This document shows positions 8,242-17,417 of a stretch of 64,000 nt of DNA, piece after piece; the stretch's first letter is position 1; every line of letters starts with the position of its first letter. The position numbers and the translations under genes are program-made. This stretch comes from Streptomyces piniterrae (GTDB taxonomy: Bacteria > Actinomycetota > Actinomycetes > Streptomycetales > Streptomycetaceae). Under the pieces are notes generated by a model. That model did not search any database. It saw only the letters and a program-made list of their open reading frames with translations, and had not been told where the DNA came from. The DNA is taken from NCBI RefSeq assembly GCF_005048155.1, contig NZ_SUMB01000004.1:772924-836923 (forward strand), read 5' to 3'.

Positions 8242-9757
8242 CGGCCCGTGGGTCGAGGGTGCTGCCCGCGTCCTGCTGGTAGGGCGTGCCCTGCCACTGC
8301 CCGAAGTCGAGCACCCGGCTCGGGTCGTGGACGACGAATTTCCATGGTCCGAGGTAGACGTTGTCGTGCCAGCGGTTGTGCTGCTTGTGGGTGATCGCCT
8401 CGGCCACCCGCTCGCCCTGGTACGGAGACCAGTCGGGATAGGTGCCGTAGTTGGCCAGCACCGCCATGCGGTCGCACTTCACCGTGCACTCCACGACGGA
8501 CTTGTCCAGCACGAAGCGGTTGTCGTGGATGTCCACCCGCTGGGTCTTCCACCGGCAGTCGGTGTAGAGCGGTGCGGTGGCGATCGCCGGCCGCGCGCAG
8601 CGGTCGGAGCGCCGCACCAGCAACGTGCAGTTACCGGACGAGGTGTTGGCCGGGCTGTTGCAGAACCGGTCGGCGTTTTCCCACATCGTGATTCCGGACC
8701 AGTTGTTCTCCAGCACGTTCCGGTAGATCTCGATCTTGTCCGTACGGGCTCGGACCCGTGGTTCGCCGCCGGCCTCGGACAGGTAGACGGTCGCGAACGG
8801 GAAGTTGTCGCCGCGGTCGGCGTACCTGCGGCCCTCGACCCAGTTGTTCCGCCGGATCGTGTTCTTCCGGATGACCGCGTTGTAGCTGGTCTCATAGATC
8901 AGCGCGGCACCGTCGTTGGCCTCGACCACGTTGTCCTCGATGCGGAAGTCGTTGTTGTTGGTGTCCGCCCATAGCCCGGTTCCGCGGTTGTCGTGCACCC
9001 AGTTGCCGCGTACGTCGGCGCCGTTGACGGCCCAGAACTTCACGCCCGCGGTGCAGCCGCAGCCCGGCCGCCGCCGCTCCCAGTCGTCGGTGTTGTTGGC
9101 CACGATCTCGTTGCCCTCGACCACCAGGCCGCTGACACGACCGGCGGCCTTGTACGCGTTCATGCCGTACTGGCCGTTGCCGCGCAGGCAGCTGGCGAGG
9201 ACCCGCTGGCGGGCACCGGCCATCAGCCCGGCGCCGGAGTTGTGCTGGATCTTCGCGTGCTCGATCACCCACCCGTCGGCCGAGTCATGGTTGACCACGC
9301 CCTCGTTGTGCGGCGCTACGAAACCCTGCACGGTCAGGTAGCGGATGGTGACGTCGCGGGCGGTACCGCCGAACGCGTACTGGTTGGTCTTCCGGCCGTC
9401 GAGCACCGCGCCCGGCGCGCCGAGGTAGCGGTTCCCGTTCTTGGGGATGACCTGGGAGTAGCGGTCCGGTTCGAGCCTGTGCTTGCCCGGTCGAAGCCAG
9501 AACGTGGTGTTCGGCGGGCTGCTCTTGGTCTTCGCCGCCAGGTCACCGACCTTCGCGGGGTCGACCGTCACCGCGCCCGCCGGCGCCTTGGCAGGACCGG
9601 CCGCGGGCTTGGCGCACACCCGGGCCACGGACCGGGCCACGGACGTGGATGGCTGGGCGGTCGGCTCCGCCGGTGCGCCCGGCGTGCTCACACAGCCGGT
9701 CGCCAGCAGCGCCGGCGCCGCCACCGGTAACGCCCAGTTCCGCCACTTGATCCCCAC
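8234..9757 (-). CDS. Secreted right-handed parallel beta-helix lipoprotein (possible polyuronate lyase/epimerase)
   Basis: 507 residues. A short signal ends in the lipobox LLATGC (Cys about residue 22), followed by a Pro/Thr-rich linker. The rest shows repeated Asn-rich turns (RNNWVEG, NNDFRIEDNVVEANDG, NVLENNWSG) characteristic of a right-handed parallel beta-helix, the fold of pectate lyases, alginate epimerases and related polysaccharide-processing enzymes. The GTG start has GGGAGG four bases upstream. Codon 10 is TTA (9728-9730), a rare bldA-type codon. Next to a heparinase-like gene and an AlgD-like dehydrogenase, it may process or guide a uronic-acid polymer outside the membrane. Whether it is catalytic is unknown. 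Confidence 0.8.
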   Translation of the reverse strand: MGIKWRNWALPVAAPALLATGCVSTPGAPAEPTAQPSTSVARSVARVCAKPAAGPAKAPAGAVTVDPAKVGDLAAKTKSSPPNTTFWLRPGKHRLEPDRYSQVIPKNGNRYLGAPGAVLDGRKTNQYAFGGTARDVTIRYLTVQGFVAPHNEGVVNHDSADGWVIEHAKIQHNSGAGLMAGARQRVLASCLRGNGQYGMNAYKAAGRVSGLVVEGNEIVANNTDDWERRRPGCGCTAGVKFWAVNGADVRGNWVHDNRGTGLWADTNNNDFRIEDNVVEANDGAALIYETSYNAVIRKNTIRRNNWVEGRRYADRGDNFPFATVYLSEAGGEPRVRARTDKIEIYRNVLENNWSGITMWENADRFCNSPANTSSGNCTLLVRRSDRCARPAIATAPLYTDCRWKTQRVDIHDNRFVLDKSVVECTVKCDRMAVLANYGTYPDWSPYQGERVAEAITHKQHNRWHDNVYLGPWKFVVHDPSRVLDFGQWQGTPYQQDAGSTLDPRAGG

Positions 9758-9766
9758 GCGTCCTCC

Positions 9767-11743
9767 CTAGCCGCGGAACCTGAGTACGGTGGTGAACCCC
9801 TCAGTGCCGTCGGTGAAGCCGGTGCCGACCAGCGTGGTGGCGGGTTCCTTGCGCCCGAAGCCGGCGGAGTACCAGCCGAGTGGCGGTTCGCTCTCGCCGC
9901 GATGCGCCTTCCAGGACAGTTGCTCGGGCAGGTCGAGTACCGCGGAGCGCGGCTCGCCGTCCCGGGTCCAGGTGAGCACCGCCCGGTTGTCCACCAGGTC
10001 CGCGGTGATCGCCGGGCCGAGGTGGAAGGCGAGGCGTGCGGCCCGGCGCGGGCCGTGCACCTCGTCGACCACCCGCAACTCCCGGGTCGCGGCGGTCAGT
10101 TCCACCCGGCGGCGGTGCACTGCGCCGCTGGTGCGCCGGTAACCGTCGTGCTCGGCGCACCAGCGGGCCACACCCTGGTGGGATGTGATCGCGGTCAGGA
10201 CGCGGGTGCGGGCCTGCCGGGTCCACAGGAACGGGCCGCCGGAGGCGGACTGGTCATCGCCGTCCAGTTGCAGGGTGTTGTGGCCGAGGGTCGACCGGAA
10301 GTACTGCCGCCACTCGGGCTGCCCGTGGTAGCAGTACGTCCCCGGGTCGGCGAGCACGTCGACCCCGTCGTGCCGGACCTCCACGGACAGCGCGTCCGCG
10401 TGGGCGTGCGCGGCGATGGACAGGAAGCCGTGCGGGCCACCGTCGCAGCGGCACCAGATCCCCTCCGGGCCACGCAGGATGGTCATGCCCGCATCGGCGA
10501 AGTGGGCCGGTCGGCTCGCCGCGCGGGTCACGGCCGGTGCGGTGCCGTTCTTCGCGTACGGCCGGACGAGCGCGGCGAGCAGCGGGGTGCGCACATCGGT
10601 GCCGGTCACCTCGGGCCACCAGTCGAGGCGGCCGAACACGGCGTCCCCGGTGGCCAGCAGCGAGGCCCAGCGGTCGGTACCCGCGCCGTCCACGACCAGA
10701 CCGTGACCGTCGTCCGCGTCCCCCTGGCGCGGCGGCCGCAGCCGGTTGTCCACGACGGCCGCGAGCGCGTCGGTCATCCGCAGCAGCACCAGCCGGATCG
10801 ACGCGGGGACCGGCACGCCGGCGGCATCCGCCTCGGCCACCGCGGCCAGGCCGAGCTCCAGCACCAGTCCGTGATACTCGGTGGCCAACTCCCGGTTGAG
10901 GCCCGAGTCGAAGGTGTTGCCGCGCAGCTGCCGCTCCAGCGACCGCAGCGCGCCGGCTCGCCAACGCGCCGAGGAGGGGAACCACCCGAACGCGCAGGCC
11001 GCGGCGAACTGCCCGGCGGCCTCGGCGATGACGTGGTTGTTCGCCGAAGACCCCCGGCTGGGGAAGGCGGCCAGCCAGCGCTGGTGGTGCCAGATCTGGT
11101 TCCGCGCCACCGGGTTGCCCTCGAACAGCGCGGCCGCGCCCGGCCAGCCGTCGAGCAGCCGGCGGATCCACACCCAGGACAGCAGCCGGATCCCCAGCTC
11201 GATGCCGCTGACCCAGTGCACTCCGCGCAGCGGCGCGTTGGCCGCCCACCACAGCCGCAGATGCTCGGCGACGCGCTCGGCGTACCGCTCGTTCCCGGTG
11301 ATCGCGTAGGCGGCGGCGAGCACGGTGAGGTACTGATGCCGGGACAGCTCCCAGATCTGCTTGATGTCCCCGACCGCGTCCTCGTTCCGGTACGGCACGT
11401 CGAAGGCATAGCCCCATGGAGCCCGGCGCCCGGTCTTCGGGTCGTACCACCAGTCCGGGTCGGCCAGGTCGTCCCGCTCCACCCCGAAGTACTCGGCGTG
11501 CCCGGCCATCAGCCGGTCCGCCTCGGCGATGAGCCGCTTCGCGGCGTCCGGTGGCACCGCGGCGATCGCCTGGGCGGGCAGTACCGCGGTGAACCGGGCG
11601 CCGGTCACGCTCGGGCAGTCCGGCGGCGCCGACCGCCACCGCCGCCTGCGCACCGCGTCGCCCACCCGGCCGCCGACCTCCCGCGGTCCCATCCGGGACA
11701 GCCGCCGCAGGTACCAGCCCGGACTCCCCGAGTTCGCCGTCAT
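9767..11743 (-). CDS. Heparinase II/III family protein (polyuronate lyase-like)
   Basis: 658 residues. The N-terminal alpha/alpha toroid region includes WWYDPKTGRRAPWG and ANNHVIAEAAGQFAAACAFGWF, and a Tyr candidate lies in NRELATEYHGLVLELG. The C-terminal beta-sandwich holds the conserved GFLSIAAHAHADALSVEV segment and DPGTYCYHG with RSTLGHNTLQLDG. This is the architecture of heparinase II/III and PL15/PL17-type alginate lyases, which cleave uronic acid polymers by beta-elimination. No signal peptide is visible, unlike secreted lyases; relatives in EPS loci often lack one and may trim polymer or act during export. The start gives an ATGA overlap with the oxidoreductase gene. Confidence 0.85.
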   Translation of the reverse strand: MTANSGSPGWYLRRLSRMGPREVGGRVGDAVRRRRWRSAPPDCPSVTGARFTAVLPAQAIAAVPPDAAKRLIAEADRLMAGHAEYFGVERDDLADPDWWYDPKTGRRAPWGYAFDVPYRNEDAVGDIKQIWELSRHQYLTVLAAAYAITGNERYAERVAEHLRLWWAANAPLRGVHWVSGIELGIRLLSWVWIRRLLDGWPGAAALFEGNPVARNQIWHHQRWLAAFPSRGSSANNHVIAEAAGQFAAACAFGWFPSSARWRAGALRSLERQLRGNTFDSGLNRELATEYHGLVLELGLAAVAEADAAGVPVPASIRLVLLRMTDALAAVVDNRLRPPRQGDADDGHGLVVDGAGTDRWASLLATGDAVFGRLDWWPEVTGTDVRTPLLAALVRPYAKNGTAPAVTRAASRPAHFADAGMTILRGPEGIWCRCDGGPHGFLSIAAHAHADALSVEVRHDGVDVLADPGTYCYHGQPEWRQYFRSTLGHNTLQLDGDDQSASGGPFLWTRQARTRVLTAITSHQGVARWCAEHDGYRRTSGAVHRRRVELTAATRELRVVDEVHGPRRAARLAFHLGPAITADLVDNRAVLTWTRDGEPRSAVLDLPEQLSWKAHRGESEPPLGWYSAGFGRKEPATTLVGTGFTDGTEGFTTVLRFRG

Positions 11744-13938
11744 CGCGCCCTCGCCAGCGTCACCGGCGCACCGCCGACCAGGCCGGCCTGCACGGCGAGG
11801 GTGGCCGCCGTGGTGGCGACCAGCGACTCCAGCGGCACCGGCATCGGCCCGCCGGTCCGCACGGCCCTGATGAACGCGGCCAGCTCGGCCTCCTGGCCCT
11901 TGTCCCGGGCCTTGGGCAGCCGCGAACTGACCCACCGCTTATGGCCGGCTGTGCTCTTTTCGAAATACAGCGAGGCACGGACGAAGTCGTCGAGCCGCAG
12001 CACCTTGCCGTCCGCGACCAGGTCCAGCGTCTCCTTGGGGAAGCCGGCCGGACCGGTGGTGACGTAGCTGATGGTGGCGGTGGACCCGTCCGGGTAGCGC
12101 AGCACGGCCTGAATGTCACCGCCGCCCTCGGTGCCTGACGTGGTGACCGCGTACACCGAGACCGGGTCGGCCCCGAGCAGCCAGCTCGCCGTGTCGATGA
12201 AGTGCCCGCCCTCTCCGGCGAACCGCGAGCCCTCGGTGCCCTGTTGGAGGTACCAGCTGCCGTGCTGGAGCCGGCCCGCGTTGACCAGGTAGCGCAGGCT
12301 CGCCGGTCCGGTCCGGGTGCCGAACCGCTTCCCGGCCTCCTGCAAGAGCGGCGCGAACCGGCGGTTGAAGCCCACCTGAAGCCGGTCGTTGCCGGACTCC
12401 TCCACCGCCGCGAGCACGCCGGCCAGCTCGTCCTCGGTGAGGGCCAGGGGCTTCTCCACGAACACCGCCTTGCCGGCCAGCAGTGCCCTTCGGGTCAGTT
12501 CGGCGTGCGAGCTGTGGCGGGTGACCACGAACACCGCGTCGATGGACTTGTCGCCGAGCACGGCGTCGAGATCGGTGGTCGCCTCGGCGAAGCCGAACTT
12601 CCGCTGCGCGTTGGCCGCGGACAGCGCCGTCGTGGTGACGACGGTCGACAGCTCGACGCCGTCGCGCTGTGCCAGGTGCGGCAGCAGCATCGATGTCGCG
12701 TAGTTACCGGCGCCGACGAACGCGAGGCGCACCGGCGTCTTGGCGGGCCGGGCCGGACTCCGCTTCACGTTCACCGGGGGAACGGCCACCACCGGGGCCT
12801 CGGCCTCCACCGCCTGTTGGGGGTACCGGAACAGCACGGCCACGGCCTTCAACTCGCCTTCCTTCAGGCGCTGGTACGTCTCCACGGCGTCATCGAAGTC
12901 GGCGATGTGGGAGACCAAGGGCTCCACGTCGACGCGGCCGCGGGCGAGGAGATCGAGGAAGCACGCCAGGTTGCGGCGCTCGGTCCAGCGCACATAGCCG
13001 ATCGGGTAGTCCCGGCCCTCCAGCTCGTACTCCGGGTCGTAGCGCCCGGGGCCGTACGAGCGGGAGAACCGGACGTCGAGCTCCTTCTCGTAGTACGCGT
13101 TCCAGGGCAGGTCCAGGCGGCACTTGCCGATGTCGACGACCCGGCCGCGGTCCCTGCTCAGCCGGGCGGCCAGCTCGACGGGTTGGTTGCTGCCGCCGCC
13201 GGCGGCCAGGTACACCTGGTCCACGCCATGGCCGCCGGTGAGTTCGGCGACGGCGGCTTCCACGGCCGCGGACGCGGGATCGCCGCAGGTCGCGGCGCCC
13301 AGGCGCGCGGCGAGCTCGCAGCGCTCCGGGTCGGGGTCGGCCCCGACGACGCGGACTCCCGAGGCGGCCAGCAGCTGCACCACCAGCTGCCCGATCAGGC
13401 CGAGGCCGATGACGAGGGCCACGTCGCCGAGCTGTGGCTCGCCGCGGCGGACGCCCTGCAACGCGATCGACCCGACGGTGCCGAAGGCCGCGTGGCGCGG
13501 CGCGAGGCCGTCCGGCACCGGGGTGTAGAGGTTCTTCGGCACCCAGTTCAGCTCGGCGTGCAGCGCGTGCTCGTTGCCGGCGCAGGCCACGAGGTCGCCG
13601 ACCTTCACCTCGTCGATCCCGGTGCCGACCTGCTCGACCACCCCGCACAGCGAGTAGCCCAGCGGCGTATAGGAGTCCAGCTTGCCCATCACCTTGCGGT
13701 AGGTGGCGGGCAGCCCGTTGGTGGCCACGCTCTGCATGACCTTGGCCACCTGGTCAGGACGGGAGCGGGCCTTGCCCAGCATCGACATGCCGGCCTCGGA
13801 CACCTTCATCAGCTCGGTCCCGGTGGATATCAGCGAGTAGGCGCTGCGGACCAGCACACCGCCCGGCTTGCACCCCGGCACCGGCACGTCGAGCACCGTC
13901 AACTCGCCGCTCTTGTAGTTCTGCACAACCTGTTTCAC
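11740..13938 (-). CDS. Two-domain oxidoreductase: zinc-type alcohol dehydrogenase fused to Gfo/Idh/MocA dehydrogenase
   Basis: 732 residues. The first 350 form a medium-chain dehydrogenase (SLISTGTELMKVSEAG, LGYSLCGVVEQVG, VIGLGLIGQLVVQLLAASGVRVVGADPD). After a short linker a Gfo/Idh/MocA domain begins with VRLAFVGAGNYATSMLLPHL and includes the sugar-binding motif VEKPLALTEDEL. This exact fusion recurs beside heparinase II/III and AsnB genes in EPS loci, in my recollection. It probably oxidises and re-reduces positions of a nucleotide sugar. The GTG start (VKQVVQNYKSG) lies 17 nt after the asparagine synthase stop. Confidence 0.88.
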   Translation of the reverse strand: MKQVVQNYKSGELTVLDVPVPGCKPGGVLVRSAYSLISTGTELMKVSEAGMSMLGKARSRPDQVAKVMQSVATNGLPATYRKVMGKLDSYTPLGYSLCGVVEQVGTGIDEVKVGDLVACAGNEHALHAELNWVPKNLYTPVPDGLAPRHAAFGTVGSIALQGVRRGEPQLGDVALVIGLGLIGQLVVQLLAASGVRVVGADPDPERCELAARLGAATCGDPASAAVEAAVAELTGGHGVDQVYLAAGGGSNQPVELAARLSRDRGRVVDIGKCRLDLPWNAYYEKELDVRFSRSYGPGRYDPEYELEGRDYPIGYVRWTERRNLACFLDLLARGRVDVEPLVSHIADFDDAVETYQRLKEGELKAVAVLFRYPQQAVEAEAPVVAVPPVNVKRSPARPAKTPVRLAFVGAGNYATSMLLPHLAQRDGVELSTVVTTTALSAANAQRKFGFAEATTDLDAVLGDKSIDAVFVVTRHSSHAELTRRALLAGKAVFVEKPLALTEDELAGVLAAVEESGNDRLQVGFNRRFAPLLQEAGKRFGTRTGPASLRYLVNAGRLQHGSWYLQQGTEGSRFAGEGGHFIDTASWLLGADPVSVYAVTTSGTEGGGDIQAVLRYPDGSTATISYVTTGPAGFPKETLDLVADGKVLRLDDFVRASLYFEKSTAGHKRWVSSRLPKARDKGQEAELAAFIRAVRTGGPMPVPLESLVATTAATLAVQAGLVGGAPVTLARAR

Positions 13939-13955
13939 CCGAACTCCTCTGATTC

Positions 13956-15878
13956 CTAAGCCGATAACCGAGTGCTCTGGCCGGACCCAGAGGTCGCGCC
14001 GCGATACCAGTACTCGAGGGTCAGTACGTGCCACAGATGCTTGGAGAAGTCCCGCTGCCCGGCGGCGTCCTCGGCGACCATGCGCGCCAGCGCGTCGCGG
14101 CGCAGGAGCCCGGAGTTGACGAGTTCGCCGTCGTTGACCACCTCGCGCACCAGCGGCGCCAGGTCCCGGCTCATCCAGGCGCGCAGCGGGGCGCTGAACA
14201 GGCCCTTGGGCCGGTACACGATCTCCCGGGGCAGGACCGAGGTGGCCGCCTCCTTGAGGACGGCCTTGCCCTGCCGTCCGACGATCTTGCGATTGCCGGG
14301 CACGGCGAACGCCGCCTTCACCACCTCGACGTCCACGTACGGCACCCGCACCTCGGTCGATGCGGCCATGCTCGACCGGTCCGTGTAAGCGAGGTTCAGG
14401 CCCGGCAGGAACATCCGGGCGTCGCCCAGGCACATGCGGTTGACGAAGTCGTCGAGGTCGTTGTCCTGGTAGATGTCGGCATGCTCGGTCAGCACGTCGT
14501 CGACCGTCCCGGCCAGGTCCGGATCGACCAGGGCGAGCAGCTCATCCTGGTCGTACATGGTGTAGCTGCGCCGGAACGCGGTCTCCTCCGGCAGGTCGGC
14601 GAAGGACAGGAACCGCTTCGCGAACCGCACCGACCGGTACCCGCGGCGGGCCGTGGCGACCGGCAGCCGGTCCACGGCCCCGGACAGACCGCGCCGCACG
14701 GGCCGCGGGACGCGCTGGTAGCGCAGCGCGAGCAGGTTGGCCAGGTGCTTGCGGTACCCGGCGAACAGTTCGTCGGCACCCATCCCCGAGAGCATCACCT
14801 TCACCCCGGCCTCCCGGGCGGCCGAGCAGATCAGGAAGGTGTTGATCGCGGCGGGGTCGCCGATCGGCTCGTCCAGGTGGTACGTCATCTGCGGCAGCAG
14901 GTCGAGTACGTTCGGGGCGATCTCGATCTCGTGCAGGTCGACGCCGAACCGCTCGGCCACCTGCCGGGCATAGCGCAGGTCGTCCGGCATCGCCTCGAAC
15001 TTGGCGTCCTCGGCGCGGAACCCGATCGTGTACGCGGAGATCCCGGGCCGGTCGCGGGCCGCCAGCGCGGTCAGGTAGCTGGAGTCCAGGCCGCCGGAGA
15101 GGAAGGTCGCCACGGGCACGTCGGAGAGCAGATGGCGTCGGGTCGACTCCTCGACGATGGCGGCCAGGTCCGGCGGCTCACTGTTGCGGGCCTCATGGGC
15201 GACATCCCGGAGGTTCCAGTACCGGCCGCGCTCCACCCGCCCGTCGGGCCGGCACCGCAGCCAGCTCCCCGGCGGCAGCTTCTCCGCCTCGCGGAACGCG
15301 CAGCGCGAATCCGGCACCCAGTAGTACAGCAGCGAGGCCACCAGCGCCGCATGGTCCACCTCCAGGGACCCGCCGGTGGCGGCGGCGAGCGCCTTGAGCT
15401 CGGAGGCGAACACCAGGCCCGCGCCGCGCCGGAGCAGGAACAGCGGTTTGATGCCCAACTGGTCGCGGGCCAGCACCAGTTCACCGGTGCGCTCGTCGAA
15501 GATCCCGAACGCGAACATGCCGCGCAGCCGGGGCAGACAGTCCGTGCCCCAGCGCCGCCAGGCCTCCAGCAGCACCTCGGTGTCGGAGGTACCGCGGAAG
15601 CGCACCCCGGCGGCCGCCAGCTCGGCACGCAGCTCGGGCGCGTTGTACAACTCGCCGTTGTACGTCAGGACGAGGCCGCCCGAGACCATCGGCTGGGCGC
15701 CGTTCTCGGACAGGTCGATGATGGCCAACCGCCGGTGCCCGAGGTGCACTTCGCCGTCACCGGCGGGGTGGCTGTACCGGCCCGCCCCGTCCGGACCGCG
15801 GTGGGCGAGAGTGTCGGTGAACCGGTCGGTCACGACCTTCCCGTCCGGCCATCGGTAGGTGCCTGCTATGCCACACAC
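13956..15878 (-). CDS. Asparagine synthase-type glutamine amidotransferase (AsnB family)
   Basis: 640 residues, full-length class II amidotransferase plus synthetase. The GTG-initiated protein begins with the Cys2 nucleophile (MCGIAGTYRWPDG), has the glutaminase segments GHRRLAIIDLS and YNGELYNAPELR, and a synthetase P-loop-like SGGLDSSYLTALAA near residue 260. ATP-PPase residues appear intact (LSGMGADELFAGYRKH). It may simply make asparagine, but its place between Wzz and a nucleotide-sugar oxidoreductase suggests amidation of a uronic acid carboxyl, as proposed for AsnB-like proteins in some O-antigen loci. It lies 3 nt after the Wzz gene. Confidence 0.88.
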   Translation of the reverse strand: MCGIAGTYRWPDGKVVTDRFTDTLAHRGPDGAGRYSHPAGDGEVHLGHRRLAIIDLSENGAQPMVSGGLVLTYNGELYNAPELRAELAAAGVRFRGTSDTEVLLEAWRRWGTDCLPRLRGMFAFGIFDERTGELVLARDQLGIKPLFLLRRGAGLVFASELKALAAATGGSLEVDHAALVASLLYYWVPDSRCAFREAEKLPPGSWLRCRPDGRVERGRYWNLRDVAHEARNSEPPDLAAIVEESTRRHLLSDVPVATFLSGGLDSSYLTALAARDRPGISAYTIGFRAEDAKFEAMPDDLRYARQVAERFGVDLHEIEIAPNVLDLLPQMTYHLDEPIGDPAAINTFLICSAAREAGVKVMLSGMGADELFAGYRKHLANLLALRYQRVPRPVRRGLSGAVDRLPVATARRGYRSVRFAKRFLSFADLPEETAFRRSYTMYDQDELLALVDPDLAGTVDDVLTEHADIYQDNDLDDFVNRMCLGDARMFLPGLNLAYTDRSSMAASTEVRVPYVDVEVVKAAFAVPGNRKIVGRQGKAVLKEAATSVLPREIVYRPKGLFSAPLRAWMSRDLAPLVREVVNDGELVNSGLLRRDALARMVAEDAAGQRDFSKHLWHVLTLEYWYRGATSGSGQSTRLSA

Positions 15879-15881
15879 GTC

Positions 15882-17417
15882 TTACCGCGCCTCCTGGTCG
15901 GTGTCCGGGACCCGTACGGCCCATGACGGCCGCTCCGTCCGCAGCCGGCCCCTCTCGTTCTGCCTGGCCGGCCTCTCGCCATGGCCCCGTAACGCGATGT
16001 GCAGCCCGTCCCACAGCGTGCCGTCGGTCCGGTCCCCCGGATCGGGGTCGATCAGCACCACCCCGATCACCGGAATGCACAGGTCGTCGAGCTGCCGCGC
16101 CACGGTGTGCAGCCATGCGGCGCTGCCGTGCCCGGCACGCAAGACGAGCACGGTCCGGCCGCCGAGGTACTGGAGGTCGGTCCACGCCGCGCCGGGCGCT
16201 ACCGAGCCGACGCCGATCCTGCGCACGTGCTGCGGCACGGCCGCGGCACGCTCGCCGCTGACCACGTCCGGGTCTCCCGGCTTCTGGCGGCGGCCCGCGA
16301 GCTGCGGTCCCGGCAGACCGTCGACGACGACCACGGGACCCTCCGCCGCCAGGGCCCCGGCCAGGTCCAGGGCGATCACGCTCGTGCTGTGCGCACAGCC
16401 CAGTTCCAGCAGCGACACCGGTCCCGCGGAGCCGCGCACGGTGCGGGCCAGGGTCGCGGTGAGCCGTTCGCGTGCCGCCCGGGTCCGTCGGCGCTGCCAC
16501 GGCCTGGCCGGCCGGCGGGGCACACGGCGCAGCTCCGCGATGACCGACGCGCCCAGGTTCGCCGCGATCTCCCGGCGCAGCACGGGGCGGTCCGCCACCA
16601 CCGCGCCGACCGCGGCCAGCGCGAGCCCGAGGACCAGCCCGAGGACCAGCCCGATCGCGGCGTTGGTGGCAGCGGCCCTGGGCAGGGAGTGGCGCACCAC
16701 GCGCGGGGCGTCCACGATCTGTGTGCCGGTGATGAGTCGGGGCGTGCCGATGCGTGCCTCCGCGGCGCGCTGGTCGAAATCGGCGATCTTCGACTTGAGT
16801 TCGGCCCGGCGGGCGAAGAGCGACTCGATGCTCGCCGACTCCTTCGGGTCGCTCTCCGGCGTTCGGTCTCCGATCGCCCTGTTGACCCGGGCCAGTTCGT
16901 CCCGCAGCCGGTCACGCTGGTCGAGCAGGGTCCTGGCCTCGGCGTTCGCGGCTTCCCCCATCCGCTTCACATGGTCCGCGACGAACGCTTCGGCCAGCGC
17001 CCTGGCTCGACTCACCGCTTCCGCGTCGCTGTCCCCCGTGACATCGATCTGCAGCAGGTTGTTGGTCAAGCCGGTCCCCCGGTAGTCCCGCATGAAGTCC
17101 TCCGGGTTTTCCGGGGACTTGAGGGACCGCAGGGCCGGCTCGGCGACCCGCGTGGTCCGCAGCAGCTCGACGTCGGTGCGGATCAGCGTTCCGGGGTCGT
17201 TCGGCTGGTCCTCCTGATGCGCGACCAGCACCTTGGTCACCGCGGCCGGCGACGGCCGCAGCAGGACCGCCACCGCCGCACCCACCAGCAGCCCCAGCAG
17301 CGCCAGGGAGCACCAGAGGCGGCGACGCCTGCGCACCGCCACCACCAGCGCCTGCAGGTCCAGCAGCGGAGCGGCGGCGGACGACTGCTGTGTCTGCTGC
17401 GTAGCGCTCGTCGTCAC
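15882..17417 (-). CDS. Wzz-like chain-length protein with degenerate BY-kinase domain (copy 2)
   Basis: 511 residues. One membrane helix follows a basic patch near residue 30 (VRRRRRLWCSLALLGLLVG). A long extracytoplasmic helical region leads to a second helix (NAAIGLVLGLVLGLALAAVGAVV). The C-terminal half has the shape of a BY-kinase domain, but the expected P-loop is replaced by LELGCAHSTSVIALDLAG, with no GKT/GKS. Such proteins set polymer length. Without a Walker A it should lack kinase activity and may work through its paralogue just upstream. A TTA codon occurs at 15990-15992. The GTG start overlaps the upstream stop (GTGA). Confidence 0.82.
   Translation of the reverse strand: MTTSATQQTQQSSAAAPLLDLQALVVAVRRRRRLWCSLALLGLLVGAAVAVLLRPSPAAVTKVLVAHQEDQPNDPGTLIRTDVELLRTTRVAEPALRSLKSPENPEDFMRDYRGTGLTNNLLQIDVTGDSDAEAVSRARALAEAFVADHVKRMGEAANAEARTLLDQRDRLRDELARVNRAIGDRTPESDPKESASIESLFARRAELKSKIADFDQRAAEARIGTPRLITGTQIVDAPRVVRHSLPRAAATNAAIGLVLGLVLGLALAAVGAVVADRPVLRREIAANLGASVIAELRRVPRRPARPWQRRRTRAARERLTATLARTVRGSAGPVSLLELGCAHSTSVIALDLAGALAAEGPVVVVDGLPGPQLAGRRQKPGDPDVVSGERAAAVPQHVRRIGVGSVAPGAAWTDLQYLGGRTVLVLRAGHGSAAWLHTVARQLDDLCIPVIGVVLIDPDPGDRTDGTLWDGLHIALRGHGERPARQNERGRLRTERPSWAVRVPDTDQEAR

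Noticed and set aside
13956..15878. EPS asparagine synthase gene as part of a lasso-peptide cluster
   Set aside because: No precursor, RRE or transglutaminase-like protease genes are nearby; neighbours are all polysaccharide genes.
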